Shown here piece by piece: positions 57,361 through 64,000 of a DNA stretch of 64,000 nt (position 1 is its first letter; each line of letters begins with the position of its first letter). The DNA lies in the NCBI GenBank assembly GCA_026985095.1, contig JALSQW010000018.1, positions 149,989 to 213,988 on the forward strand, in the 5' to 3' direction. The translations under genes were made by a program, and so were the position numbers. Source of the DNA: Acidimicrobiia bacterium (lineage in GTDB: Bacteria; Actinomycetota; Acidimicrobiia; Spongiisociales; UBA5794). Below the pieces are notes generated by a model, which saw only the letters and a program-made list of their open reading frames with translations, ran no database searches and was not told the origin of the DNA.

Positions 57361-57445
57361 CCCTCCCCGTGGGAGCTGAACGCAAGTCCCCCACCATTCC
57401 CCCTGCTTGCGGGATGTGACCACGGGGAGGGCTTCTCCCCGGTGA
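57361..57445 (+). ncRNA. Candidate structured RNA with two exclusive folds
   Basis: A perfect 12-bp outer stem, CCCTCCCCGTGG (57361-57372) with CCACGGGGAGGG (57420-57431), encloses a symmetric 8/8 internal loop. Inside is a six-base-pair stem, CGCAAG (57381) with CTTGCG (57406), and a 19-nt loop with two C5 tracts. The 3' arm of the outer stem can instead pair with CTCCCCG (57435-57441), a switch-like arrangement. AACAAT at 57344 is a weak minus-10. The C-rich loop recalls actinobacterial 6C RNAs, but I cannot confirm membership. Confidence 0.45.
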
Positions 57446-57458
57446 CGGGGCTCTTCCA

Positions 57459-57477
57459 ACCGCGCTCGGTGCGCGGT
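57459..57477 (+). repeat. Inverted repeat upstream of the SAF gene
   Basis: ACCGCGC, loop TCGGT, GCGCGGT: a perfect seven-base-pair stem just upstream of, and sharing one base with, the minus-10 TACGTT. It may be an operator on DNA, or a hairpin in RNA that reads through from the structure at 57361. Confidence 0.5.
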
Positions 57478-57482
57478 ACGTT
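57477..57482 (+). promoter_or_regulatory. Minus-10 of the SAF-domain gene, leaderless
   Basis: TACGTT, six bases before ATG 57489; the A of ATG would be the transcript start. Confidence 0.5.
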
Positions 57483-57488
57483 CGACGC

Positions 57489-58010
57489 ATGCTGTGGCTG
57501 GGCCGTCCCCCGTACCTGCGTTGGATCGCCGCCGTCGCGGTCCTCGTCGCGGCCGCCGCGATGGACCTTCGAGGGCGAAGGCAGGTGCCGGTCCCGTACG
57601 CGGCCACCACGATCGAGCGAGGCGACCCCATCGTGCCCCGATCCGTGGTCTGGCGGACCGTGGTCGCCGGATCGGTCCCGGTGCCCGCCGACCTCGACGG
57701 CGCCGTCGCGGCGGTCCGCATCGAACGCGGCGATCCGATCGTCGCCTCGGTGGTGAGCCGGGACCGGCCGGTACCTCAGGGGTGGTGGTCCGTCCCGGTC
57801 GCGCTCGGGCCCGGGGCGACCAAGGGCGACCCGGTCCGGCTGGTGCTCGTCGACGGGGACCGGATCGTCCCTGGGATCGTCATCGAGACGGGAGCGCCCG
57901 ACGTGCTCACCGCCGCCTCGGTCGGGTCGGTCGCCGTCCCCGAGGCCGACGCGACCGACGTCGCGGTGGCGGCGGCCGAGGGCCGGCTGGTCGTGCTCGT
58001 CGCCCCGTAG
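57489..58010 (+). CDS. SAF-domain membrane-anchored protein
   Basis: 173 residues. One N-terminal helix (LRWIAAVAVLVAAAAMDL) is followed by a SAF-like beta-clip (VPVPYAATTIERGDPIVPRSVVW). The second half repeats a similar beta pattern (RIERGDPIVASVVS). This is the layout of CpaB/FlgA-type proteins, but no pilus or flagellar gene is adjacent. Function unknown. Confidence 0.72.
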   Translation: MLWLGRPPYLRWIAAVAVLVAAAAMDLRGRRQVPVPYAATTIERGDPIVPRSVVWRTVVAGSVPVPADLDGAVAAVRIERGDPIVASVVSRDRPVPQGWWSVPVALGPGATKGDPVRLVLVDGDRIVPGIVIETGAPDVLTAASVGSVAVPEADATDVAVAAAEGRLVVLVAP

Positions 58011-58043
58011 CCGACATGCGAACGCCGACGCCGCGCGAGCCGA

Positions 58044-58049
58044 TAGGGT
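58044..58049 (+). promoter_or_regulatory. Minus-10 of uppP, leaderless
   Basis: TAGGGT, seven bases before ATG 58057. Confidence 0.5.
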
Positions 58050-58056
58050 GTCGCCG

Positions 58057-58815
58057 ATGTTCGACGCCATCCTGTGGGGCCTCATCCAAGGCCTGACCGA
58101 GTTCCTGCCGATCAGCTCGAGCGGCCATCTCGTGCTGATCCCGGCGGTGTTGGGTCGCTCCGGTCCCGATCTCGCCACCTCCGCCATGCTGCACCTAGGA
58201 ACGCTGGTGGCGGTCCTGATCTACTTCCGGAGCGACGTGCTGTCCATGGCCAGGTTCGATCGACCGGGGAGGCGACTGCTCACCCTGATCGTCATCGGCA
58301 CGATCCCGGCGGCCATCCTCGGCCTGGCGTTCGAATCGACGCTCGATCGGCTCACCCAGCGGCCGGCGATCGTCGCCGGCATGCTCTTGGTGACCGGTGT
58401 CGTCCTCGTCGGTACCCGTCTCCTGCGCCGCGGCGACCGCACCGTCGACGATGTGGGCCCGACGGACGCGGTGATCGTCGGCTCGGCGCAGGCCTTGGCG
58501 CTGGTCCCTGGGATCTCACGGTCGGGGATGACCATCACCGCCGGTCTCGCCCGCGGCATGGACACGGTGGCCGCCGCCCGCTGGGCGTTCCTGCTCGGCA
58601 TCCCTGCCATTGCCGGCGCCGGCGCCCTCGAGACGCTCAAGCTCGTCAAGGACGGCGGCGGCGTGTCGACGGCAACGATCGTCGGGATGCTCGTGGCCGC
58701 CGTCAGCGGCTACGCGGCGATCGCGTTCCTCCTCCGGATCGTCGGCAGATGGGGGCTGGCGCCCTTCGGGCTCTACTGCCTCGTCGCGGGGACGGCCTTC
58801 CTCCTCCTGGTGTGA
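58057..58815 (+). CDS. uppP: Undecaprenyl-diphosphatase
   Basis: 252 residues with about eight membrane helices, the BacA family. Active-site motifs are GLIQGLTEFLPISSSGHL and PGISRSGMTITAGLARG. It recycles the lipid carrier of peptidoglycan synthesis. Its stop codon abuts the stop codon of the convergent ThDP-enzyme gene, together forming TGATCA. Confidence 0.96.
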   Translation: MFDAILWGLIQGLTEFLPISSSGHLVLIPAVLGRSGPDLATSAMLHLGTLVAVLIYFRSDVLSMARFDRPGRRLLTLIVIGTIPAAILGLAFESTLDRLTQRPAIVAGMLLVTGVVLVGTRLLRRGDRTVDDVGPTDAVIVGSAQALALVPGISRSGMTITAGLARGMDTVAAARWAFLLGIPAIAGAGALETLKLVKDGGGVSTATIVGMLVAAVSGYAAIAFLLRIVGRWGLAPFGLYCLVAGTAFLLLV

Positions 58816-60456
58816 TCACACGCCGTAGACCGAGCTCATGCGGAGCTGCTCGGCGATCTGGACGTTGACGAGGGCCGGCAGTCCGCTGTCGGCAGCCCGC
58901 TCGAGCGCGGGCCGCAGCTCGGCGGGGTCATCGACGAACTCCCCGTAACCCCCGAGACCTTCGACCATCGCGTGGTACGGGCGAACCCCGAGATCCGCGG
59001 CGACCATGCGGTCCGGGTACAGCATCCGGTGGACGACCTTGATGTTGTTCCAGGCTCCGTCGTTGCCGACCACCCCGACGACCGGCATCTCGTGACGAAC
59101 CAGCGAGTCGTACTCCATCCCGTTGAACCCGAAGGAGCCGTCGCCGTAGACGATCCCGACCCGCCGCTGCGGATGGAGTGCCTTGGCGGCGATGGCGAAG
59201 GGGGCGCCGACCCCGAGACAGCCGAAGGGGCCCGGGTCGAGGAGGCCGCCGGGGAACGACGTGCGCAGCCACTTGGCGGTGGTCGACACGATGTCGCCGC
59301 CGTCGGCGGCGACGATCGTGTCCTCGGCGAAGAACTCGGCGACCTCCCTGGCGAAGCGTTCCGGATGCACGGGCGAGGCGTCGGATCGTGACGCCTCCTC
59401 GGCGGCGGCCTGCTTGTTCCGCTCGACCGCCATGAGGTCCTCCAACCAGGCGCGGTCGGTGCGGCCGAATCCGCCGGCGAGTTCGAGGAGCTGGGCGGCG
59501 ACGACCCCCGGGTCGGCGACGGCGCCGATGTCGGCGGCGCGGTTCCACCCGACACGATCGGGTTCGGTGTCGATCTGGACGACGGTGGCATCGGCGGCGA
59601 CTCGCTTGCCGAAGCCGGTCCGGAAGTCCCAGTCGACGCCCAGCGCCAGGACCACATCGGCCTGCGACAACGCCGCCGACCGGGAACGGTTGCCCAGATG
59701 CGGGTGGCCCCACGGGAGCGACCCGCGGGCCAGCGAGTTCAGGTAGACGGGTGCGGACAGTGCGGCGGCGAGGCCTCCGAGGACCTCGTCGATGCCCGCC
59801 TGGCGGGTCCATCGCAAGCCGGTGCCGCCGAAGACGACCGGCCGTTCGGCGCCGGCGAGGGCGGTGACGATCTCGGCCAAGGGCTCGTCGGGCAACCCGG
59901 CAGGCCGGTTCGCCCGGTAGCGCTGGGGCCATTCGATGGCGGTGTCTTCGACCATCTCGGCTTGCACGTCCCACGGAACGTCCAGGAAGACGGGGCCGCC
60001 ACGCCCGGCGAAGGCATGTCGGGCGGCGGTCGCCACGTACTCGGGGAGCCGACCGGCGTCGCGGGCCGTCTCCGCCCAGCGGGTGATGGCCCGGAAGAGC
60101 CGGGGATGATCCATCTCCTGGAGGCCGCCGCGCAGATCCTCCTTGGTCATGTGCCGGCCACCGAGGAGCAACGTCGGGCTGTTGGCGAACCAGGCGTTGG
60201 CGACACCGGTGAGCGCATCGGTGACACCCGGGCCTGCGGTGACCACGGCGACGCCGAGGCGCCCGGTGAGCCGGGCGTAGGCGTCGGCGGCGTGCGCGGC
60301 GGCCTGTTCGTGGCGGACGTCGACGATGCGGATGCCTTCTTGCACGCAACCGTCGATCACCGGCAGCACGTGGCCGCCGGTGAGCATGAACACGGTATCG
60401 ACCCCTTCTCGCGCCAGCGCCCTCGCGATCACCTGCCCGCCGTGGATCTTCGCCAT
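58816..60456 (-). CDS. Thiamine-diphosphate-dependent enzyme (acetolactate synthase/oxalyl-CoA decarboxylase-like)
   Basis: 546 residues. It has the three ThDP-enzyme domains: an N-terminal pyrimidine-binding domain with the essential Glu in RHEQAAAHAADAYAR, a middle domain, and a C-terminal diphosphate-binding domain with GDGSFGFNGMEY and the Asn in GNDGAWNN. The substrate is not determined; acetolactate synthase, oxalyl-CoA decarboxylase and sulfoacetaldehyde types are all possible. The ATG has GAGAGG upstream, and the gene is divergent from the gene at 60526. Confidence 0.87.
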   Translation of the reverse strand: MAKIHGGQVIARALAREGVDTVFMLTGGHVLPVIDGCVQEGIRIVDVRHEQAAAHAADAYARLTGRLGVAVVTAGPGVTDALTGVANAWFANSPTLLLGGRHMTKEDLRGGLQEMDHPRLFRAITRWAETARDAGRLPEYVATAARHAFAGRGGPVFLDVPWDVQAEMVEDTAIEWPQRYRANRPAGLPDEPLAEIVTALAGAERPVVFGGTGLRWTRQAGIDEVLGGLAAALSAPVYLNSLARGSLPWGHPHLGNRSRSAALSQADVVLALGVDWDFRTGFGKRVAADATVVQIDTEPDRVGWNRAADIGAVADPGVVAAQLLELAGGFGRTDRAWLEDLMAVERNKQAAAEEASRSDASPVHPERFAREVAEFFAEDTIVAADGGDIVSTTAKWLRTSFPGGLLDPGPFGCLGVGAPFAIAAKALHPQRRVGIVYGDGSFGFNGMEYDSLVRHEMPVVGVVGNDGAWNNIKVVHRMLYPDRMVAADLGVRPYHAMVEGLGGYGEFVDDPAELRPALERAADSGLPALVNVQIAEQLRMSSVYGV

Positions 60457-60493
60457 CGTTCCGTGTCCTCTCCCGTTCGGTCGGTCGCCGGCG

Positions 60494-60503
60494 ACGCTAG
60501 CGT
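60494..60503. promoter_or_regulatory. Symmetric bidirectional promoter
   Basis: The palindrome ACGCTAGCGT contains a minus-10 TAGCGT on each strand (plus 60498-60503, minus 60494-60499). It would start transcription near 60510 rightward and 60487 leftward, in both cases a short leader with a Shine-Dalgarno before each divergent gene. Confidence 0.55.
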
Positions 60504-60525
60504 GCGGCGGGACCGAGGAGGAAGC

Positions 60526-60936
60526 ATGGAGATCACCGACCGCGAGGCCGCCGCTCGCCTCACCATCGAACCGATCGCGTGGCTGACGACGGTGGATGCC
60601 GTGGGGCGACCCCGCACGTCGCCCGTTTGGTTCGTGTGGGACGGCGAGACGGTCCTCGTCTACTCGATGGCGGGGACGGCCAGGACCCGCAACCTCGCCG
60701 CCGACCCGCACGTCTCGTTCCATCTCGAAGGCAACCACTGGGCCGGGACGGGCGATGTGGTGATCGTGGAGGGAACGGCTCGCGTCGACGAGGCCGCGCC
60801 ATCCGCCGATCGCAACGAACCGTATCTGGAGAAGTACCGGCTCCAGATGGAGGTCAACGGCTGGACACCCGAGTGGTTCGCCGAGCACTATCCCGTCCCG
60901 GTCCGCATCGAGGTGGAACGCCTCCGCTCCTGGTGA
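60526..60936 (+). CDS. Split-barrel FMN/F420-dependent oxidase-like protein
   Basis: 136 residues of the PPOX fold: IAWLTTVDAVGRPRTSPVWFVWDGETVLVYS, then RTRNLAADPHVSFHLEG. This is the layout of F420- or FMN-dependent PPOX-class enzymes (TIGR03618-like). The start has GAGGAGGA. Substrate unknown. Confidence 0.85.
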   Translation: MEITDREAAARLTIEPIAWLTTVDAVGRPRTSPVWFVWDGETVLVYSMAGTARTRNLAADPHVSFHLEGNHWAGTGDVVIVEGTARVDEAAPSADRNEPYLEKYRLQMEVNGWTPEWFAEHYPVPVRIEVERLRSW

Positions 60937-61027
60937 CCGCGGCGTCGACGGGACCCGCCGGCAGCGAGCGGGCATAGGATCGCCCCTCGGTGGGTTGTGG
61001 GTCACGACACCGGGAGACGGGACGATC

Positions 61028-61465
61028 ATGGCCATGTTCAAACGGAAGGCGAAGGCGCGGAAGCTCCGCGACCTCCGCGAACTGGAGGAGCTGCTCGACG
61101 ATCCCAAACCGATCCTTCTCGACTTCTATCAGGTGGGATGCGCCCCGTGCCAGGTCATGGACGGGATCGTCAACGAACTCGCCGCCGAGTTCGCCGGGTC
61201 GGCTCACATCGTCAAGGTCGACGTCGGTCGGGTACCGGGCGCCGCCGAGACCTTCAAGGTCATGTCCACCCCGACGTTCGTGCTCCTCGCTCGCCCCAAG
61301 GTCAAGAACACCAAGCACGCCAGGAAGAAGTCCCGTCAGGGCAAGCCGAACGCCAAGCAGGCGGCCCAGCGCAAGGCCCAACGGTGGCGGACGACCGGGT
61401 TGGTCAAGAAGGACCAGCTCGAGCGCCTGCTCGTCAGCAACGGCGCCCGAGCCGCCGCCGACTGA
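61028..61465 (+). CDS. Thioredoxin-like protein with basic C-terminus
   Basis: 145 residues. The active site is VGCAPCQVM (CAPC in place of CGPC) and the cis-Pro region is TPTFVLL. The C-terminal 45 residues are rich in Lys, Arg and Gln, possibly for binding nucleic acid or another polyanion. ATG 61028 follows GGGAGA with suitable spacing. Confidence 0.82.
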   Translation: MAMFKRKAKARKLRDLRELEELLDDPKPILLDFYQVGCAPCQVMDGIVNELAAEFAGSAHIVKVDVGRVPGAAETFKVMSTPTFVLLARPKVKNTKHARKKSRQGKPNAKQAAQRKAQRWRTTGLVKKDQLERLLVSNGARAAAD

Positions 61466-61522
61466 GCCCACAGGCGCCGCCACGAGCCGTCCGGGCGCGT
61501 CGGTCGGGCGGGAACCCGCCCA

Positions 61523-62380
61523 TCAGCCGTAGTCGTAGAACCCCTTGCCGGACTTCCGGCCCAGCAGGCCCGCCTCGACCATGCGACGCAGCAGCGGGGG
61601 CGCCGCATATCGAGGGTCCTGGTACTCGGCCATGAAGGCGTCGGCGACCGCGAGCATCGTGTCGTTGCCGATGAGGTCCGACAAGGTCAGCGGCCCCATG
61701 GGATAGCCGGCACCGTTGACCATGGCGGCGTCGATGTCCTCCCGAGAGGCGAAACCCTCCTCGTACATCCGGATCGCCTCGAAGATGTAGGGGCACAGCA
61801 GCTTGTTGACGATGAAGCCTGCCCGGTCCTTGGCCCGCACCACGGTCTTGCCGAGGGTGTCCGACGCGAAGGCGGCGGCCCGGTCGACGACCTCCGGTGC
61901 GCTCACCACCGTCGAGACGACCTCGACCAGCGGCATGATCTGGGCCGGGTTGAAGAAGTGCATCCCCACGACGTGGTCGGGCCGTGAGGTGGCCGTCGCG
62001 ATCCTGGTCACCGGCAGCGACGACGTGTTGGTCGCCAAGATGGCGTCGGGATCGGTGACGATCCGGCCCAACTCGGCGAAGAGCTCCCGCTTGATCGCCT
62101 CGTTCTCGACGATCGCCTCGATGACGAGCTGGCGGTCGGCGAGGTCGACCAGGTCGGTGGTGAGCCGCAAGCGGTTCAACGCCGCGTCCCGGTCCTCGGC
62201 GGTGAGCTTGCCCCGGTCGACGGCCTTGCCGAGCGACCGCTCGATCCCGGCCCGGGATCGCTCGGCGAGCTCGTCGGAGACCTCCCGCACGATGACGTCG
62301 ACGCCCGCCTTGATGCACACCTCGGCGATCCCTCCGCCCATCTGTCCACCGCCGACGATCCCGACCCGCTCGATGGTCAT
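61523..62380 (-). CDS. 3-hydroxyacyl-CoA (3-hydroxybutyryl-CoA) dehydrogenase
   Basis: 285 residues, monofunctional form. NAD fold VGIVGGGQMGGGIAEV; EAIVENEAIK; the catalytic Ser-His region ATNTSSLPVT and HFFNPAQIMPLVEVV; C-terminal NKLLCPY, GPLTLSDLIG and GKGFYDY. It oxidises 3-hydroxybutyryl-CoA. It is divergent from the membrane protein at 62478. Confidence 0.94.
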   Translation of the reverse strand: MTIERVGIVGGGQMGGGIAEVCIKAGVDVIVREVSDELAERSRAGIERSLGKAVDRGKLTAEDRDAALNRLRLTTDLVDLADRQLVIEAIVENEAIKRELFAELGRIVTDPDAILATNTSSLPVTRIATATSRPDHVVGMHFFNPAQIMPLVEVVSTVVSAPEVVDRAAAFASDTLGKTVVRAKDRAGFIVNKLLCPYIFEAIRMYEEGFASREDIDAAMVNGAGYPMGPLTLSDLIGNDTMLAVADAFMAEYQDPRYAAPPLLRRMVEAGLLGRKSGKGFYDYG

Positions 62381-62406
62381 GTCCGCTCCTTCCTTGGCTC
62401 GCCGTC

Positions 62407-62455
62407 AGGATAGGAACGGTCCATGGGCCCGCGGCCGGACCGGGCCCGGTAGGCT
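62407..62455. promoter_or_regulatory. Divergent promoters of the dehydrogenase and the membrane protein
   Basis: Minus strand TATCCT at 62407-62412 serves the dehydrogenase. Plus strand TAGGCT at 62450-62455 serves the gene at 62478. Between them lie two copies of GGGCCC (62425 and 62442) that may form an operator. Confidence 0.45.
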
Positions 62456-62477
62456 GCCGCAGATCGGAAGGAGTTGC

Positions 62478-63176
62478 GTGACCGACGCGCCGAGGTGGAA
62501 AGACGAGTCGTTCTGGGCCGACATCAGCGAGAAGCTGGTGTCGGTGGCCCTCGCCGCGGCGGTGGTCCTCACCGCCTGGTCGGGGTTCCAAGCGTCCAAG
62601 TGGAGCGGGGTGCAGGCGAACTCGTACGCCGCCGCGGGAGCGACGAGGACCGAATCGATCCGGCTCTCGAACCTCGCCGGCCAGCAGGCACAGATCGACG
62701 TCTCGCTGTTCGTCGACTGGGTGGCGGCGATATTCGACGAGATCGAGGCCGGCACCGTGACGCTCGGGAACGCCGCCGAGTACCGGCCCGATCGCGGGAG
62801 CCTGTCGGGGTTCCTGTTCCTGCGGATGCGCGACGAGTTCAAACCCGCCATCGAGGCGTGGTTGGCCACCGACCCGATCAACAACGACGACGCTCCGGCG
62901 AGCCCGTTCGCCATGGACGAGTACCGCCTCGCCGCGCAGGAGCAGGCCGACGCCCTCCGGGCGGAGGCCGAGGCGCTCTCCCAGACCGCCCGAGAGGCCA
63001 ACCAGACGTCCGACAACTACGTCCTGACCGGGGTCCTGTTCGCCGGGGTCCTCTTCTTCGGAGGAATCGCCAACTCGTTGAAGAAGATGCAGAACCGGAT
63101 GGTGGTGCTTGCCATCGCCATCTTGATCCTGGTGGCGTCGGCCTTCGTGCTCCTGCGCTTCCCGATCGAGATCTGA
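62478..63176 (+). CDS. Membrane protein of unknown function
   Basis: 232 residues. There is a first helix at about 18-35 (VSVALAAAVVLTAWSGF), a long helical extramembrane section with many Glu/Ala/Gln residues (about 40-175), and two more helices at the C-terminus. The GTG start has GGAAGGAG upstream. I cannot assign it; the layout is DUF4337-like, which is only a guess. Confidence 0.65.
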   Translation: MTDAPRWKDESFWADISEKLVSVALAAAVVLTAWSGFQASKWSGVQANSYAAAGATRTESIRLSNLAGQQAQIDVSLFVDWVAAIFDEIEAGTVTLGNAAEYRPDRGSLSGFLFLRMRDEFKPAIEAWLATDPINNDDAPASPFAMDEYRLAAQEQADALRAEAEALSQTAREANQTSDNYVLTGVLFAGVLFFGGIANSLKKMQNRMVVLAIAILILVASAFVLLRFPIEI

Positions 63177-63210
63177 TGGGTTCGATGGCGGCCACCGCGA
63201 AGGCGTGCGC

Positions 63211-63585
63211 ATGACCGAACGACGCCGCATCGACCGCATCCGGGACCGGTGCGGAGCCCTCCCGGCGGCGAACCTCGAGTTCCCCTTCGGCGAAGAGGCG
63301 GCCGTCTACAAGGTGGGTGGCAAGATGTTCGCCCTCGTGACCGTCGACGGCGAGCCCGGCCATGTCACGGTGAAGGCCGACCCCGACGACGTCGTCGCAC
63401 TCCAAGCCCAGTACCGCTCCGTGCGACCCGGCCATCACATGAACAAGCGCCACTGGGTCACCGTCGATCTCGTTGACGACGACGCGGCCCACCTGGCGGT
63501 CGAGCTCGTCGAAGACTCCCATCGCCTCGTCGCCTCTGCCCTGTCGCGCCCGATCCGCCTGGAGTTGGGGATCGAGACGCCCTGA
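63211..63585 (+). CDS. MmcQ/YjbR family DNA-binding-type protein
   Basis: 124 residues. Standard family marks are FPFGEEAAVYKVGGKMFALV, VTVKADPDD, then RPGHHMNKRHWVTVDL. The fold is a CyaY-like or double-wing motif; function unknown. ATG 63211 is preferred because GAAGG lies at suitable distance; GTG 63205 is an alternative. Confidence 0.88.
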   Translation: MTERRRIDRIRDRCGALPAANLEFPFGEEAAVYKVGGKMFALVTVDGEPGHVTVKADPDDVVALQAQYRSVRPGHHMNKRHWVTVDLVDDDAAHLAVELVEDSHRLVASALSRPIRLELGIETP

Positions 63586-63746
63586 GGAGGGCCGCCCCAG
63601 GTCGAAGATGAGCCCAGCACGGGCAGGGCCGACGACGAGAACGCGCTCGTCGACCACGTCGCGACCCCGACCGGCCCGCATGATCCAGTTCCTTCCATTG
63701 ACCTCCCCCCCCAACGCGTACACTCGCGTTGGCGAAAGGAGCGGTT
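63586..63746 (+). promoter_or_regulatory. Intergenic region with palindromic promoter
   Basis: No gene was seen. The inverted repeat CCAACGCG-TACACT-CGCGTTGG (63711-63732) has the minus-10 TACACT at its centre. TTGACC at 63698-63703 is a minus-35. A run of eight Cs (63705-63712) falls in the 15-bp spacer. It should drive the lipoprotein at 63747. Confidence 0.55.
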
Positions 63747-64000
63747 GTGAAGCGAACAACAGCCTCGGTCGGCCTCTTGGTGATGCTCGCTCTCGTCGCT
63801 GCCGGGTGCGCGACCGGACCCTCTGCGACCGACCGATTGCCTCCCGGCGAGCTCACTCTGCATGCACCGGCGGAACGGTCCCCGGCGCCGGCAACGCCTT
63901 CGATACCGCAGGGATCTCCGCGGTACCGCGTAACCGCCCCGCCGGCGTCGTTTCGGGAGGTGCCTCCGCAACTCGCCGGCGGCATCGACGACGGGAACGT
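63747..64000 (+). CDS. Lipoprotein, partial (runs off the right edge)
   Basis: 84 codons are visible. A GTG start follows GAAAGGAG. The signal sequence (KRTTASVGLLVMLALVAAGC) ends in the lipobox VAAGC. The mature part begins Ala/Thr/Pro-rich, a typical linker. The function is not readable from this part. Confidence 0.7.
   Translation, partial: MKRTTASVGLLVMLALVAAGCATGPSATDRLPPGELTLHAPAERSPAPATPSIPQGSPRYRVTAPPASFREVPPQLAGGIDDGN

Noticed and set aside
57373-57419. A kink-turn (CUGA/UGUGA) in the internal loop of the candidate RNA
   Set aside because: The loop is symmetric and lacks the correct tandem G-A geometry; one near match is not enough.
59698-60936. A 412-codon frame ending in the FMN/F420 protein
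   Set aside because: The first 276 codons are antisense to the ThDP enzyme; the real start has GAGGAGGA at 60526.

Overview
The window is a dense, high-GC (roughly 70 percent) stretch of an actinobacterial chromosome. Several things point there: the gene order glmU-prs-rplY-pth-mfd-mazG-eno-ftsB-DUF501-ppx, the divergent rsmI / metG-tatD-rsmA-ispE block, a tiny bL37-like ribosomal protein gene, an F420-dependent LLM oxidoreductase, a DUF222-HNH remnant of the REP13E12 type, and a LexA box of the CGAAC-N4-GTTCG type. The gene content does not look mycobacterial or streptomycete; an Acidimicrobiia-like or other deep-branching actinobacterium is my inference.

Layout. 1-11.4 kb: a Pat-like GNAT/acyl-CoA synthetase (cut by the left edge), a Ycf46-like AAA ATPase, a two-component system divergent from a small exported protein with a three-repeat operator between them, an ABC-F ATPase, a GGDEF-EAL protein, a PAP2 phosphatase and tRNA-Leu. 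11.4-32.5 kb: an EF-G2-like GTPase, then a long minus-strand housekeeping run from tRNA-Gln/glmU down to ppx with many 1-11 nt overlaps. It covers cell-wall precursor, PRPP, phospholipid and glycerol metabolism, transcription-coupled repair, NTP cleanup, glycolysis and division. An AceK-family kinase/phosphatase, YjbQ, an acetyltransferase, glycerol kinase and an NAD-epimerase sit inside this run. 32.5-36.8 kb: an LLM oxidoreductase, an SOS-box-controlled coiled-coil protein of unknown function, a 56-aa ORF, a formate/nitrite-type channel and a broken DUF222-HNH gene. 36.8-42.6 kb: ispE, rsmA, tatD, metG, an AbrB-like regulator, rsmI, DUF192 and the bL37 gene. 42.6-49.2 kb: lipoproteins, glgC, FMN-binding and hydrolase genes, and a thioredoxin-fold membrane protein. 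49.3-52.9 kb: a less GC-rich pair (peptidoglycan endopeptidase plus lipoprotein) and an ornithine-cyclodeaminase-like gene next to tRNA-Ala. 53-57.3 kb: a zinc-ribbon protein, a translin-family protein, a GlpR-like membrane protein, and mog-moaC-moeA-plsY. 57.3-64 kb: a candidate structured RNA, a SAF-domain protein, uppP, a ThDP enzyme divergent from an FMN/F420-type oxidase, thioredoxin, 3-hydroxyacyl-CoA dehydrogenase, a membrane protein, MmcQ/YjbR and a truncated lipoprotein.

Regulation. Many minus-10 hexamers of the form TAnnnT lie 5-10 nt upstream of start codons that lack a Shine-Dalgarno sequence, suggesting leaderless mRNAs. The findings I rate highest are the SOS-box gene at 33.8-34.9 kb and the nested, mutually exclusive RNA structure at 57.36-57.45 kb. 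No CRISPR array, insertion sequence, prophage or rRNA gene was seen. All product names rest on reading motifs by eye; no database search was run.
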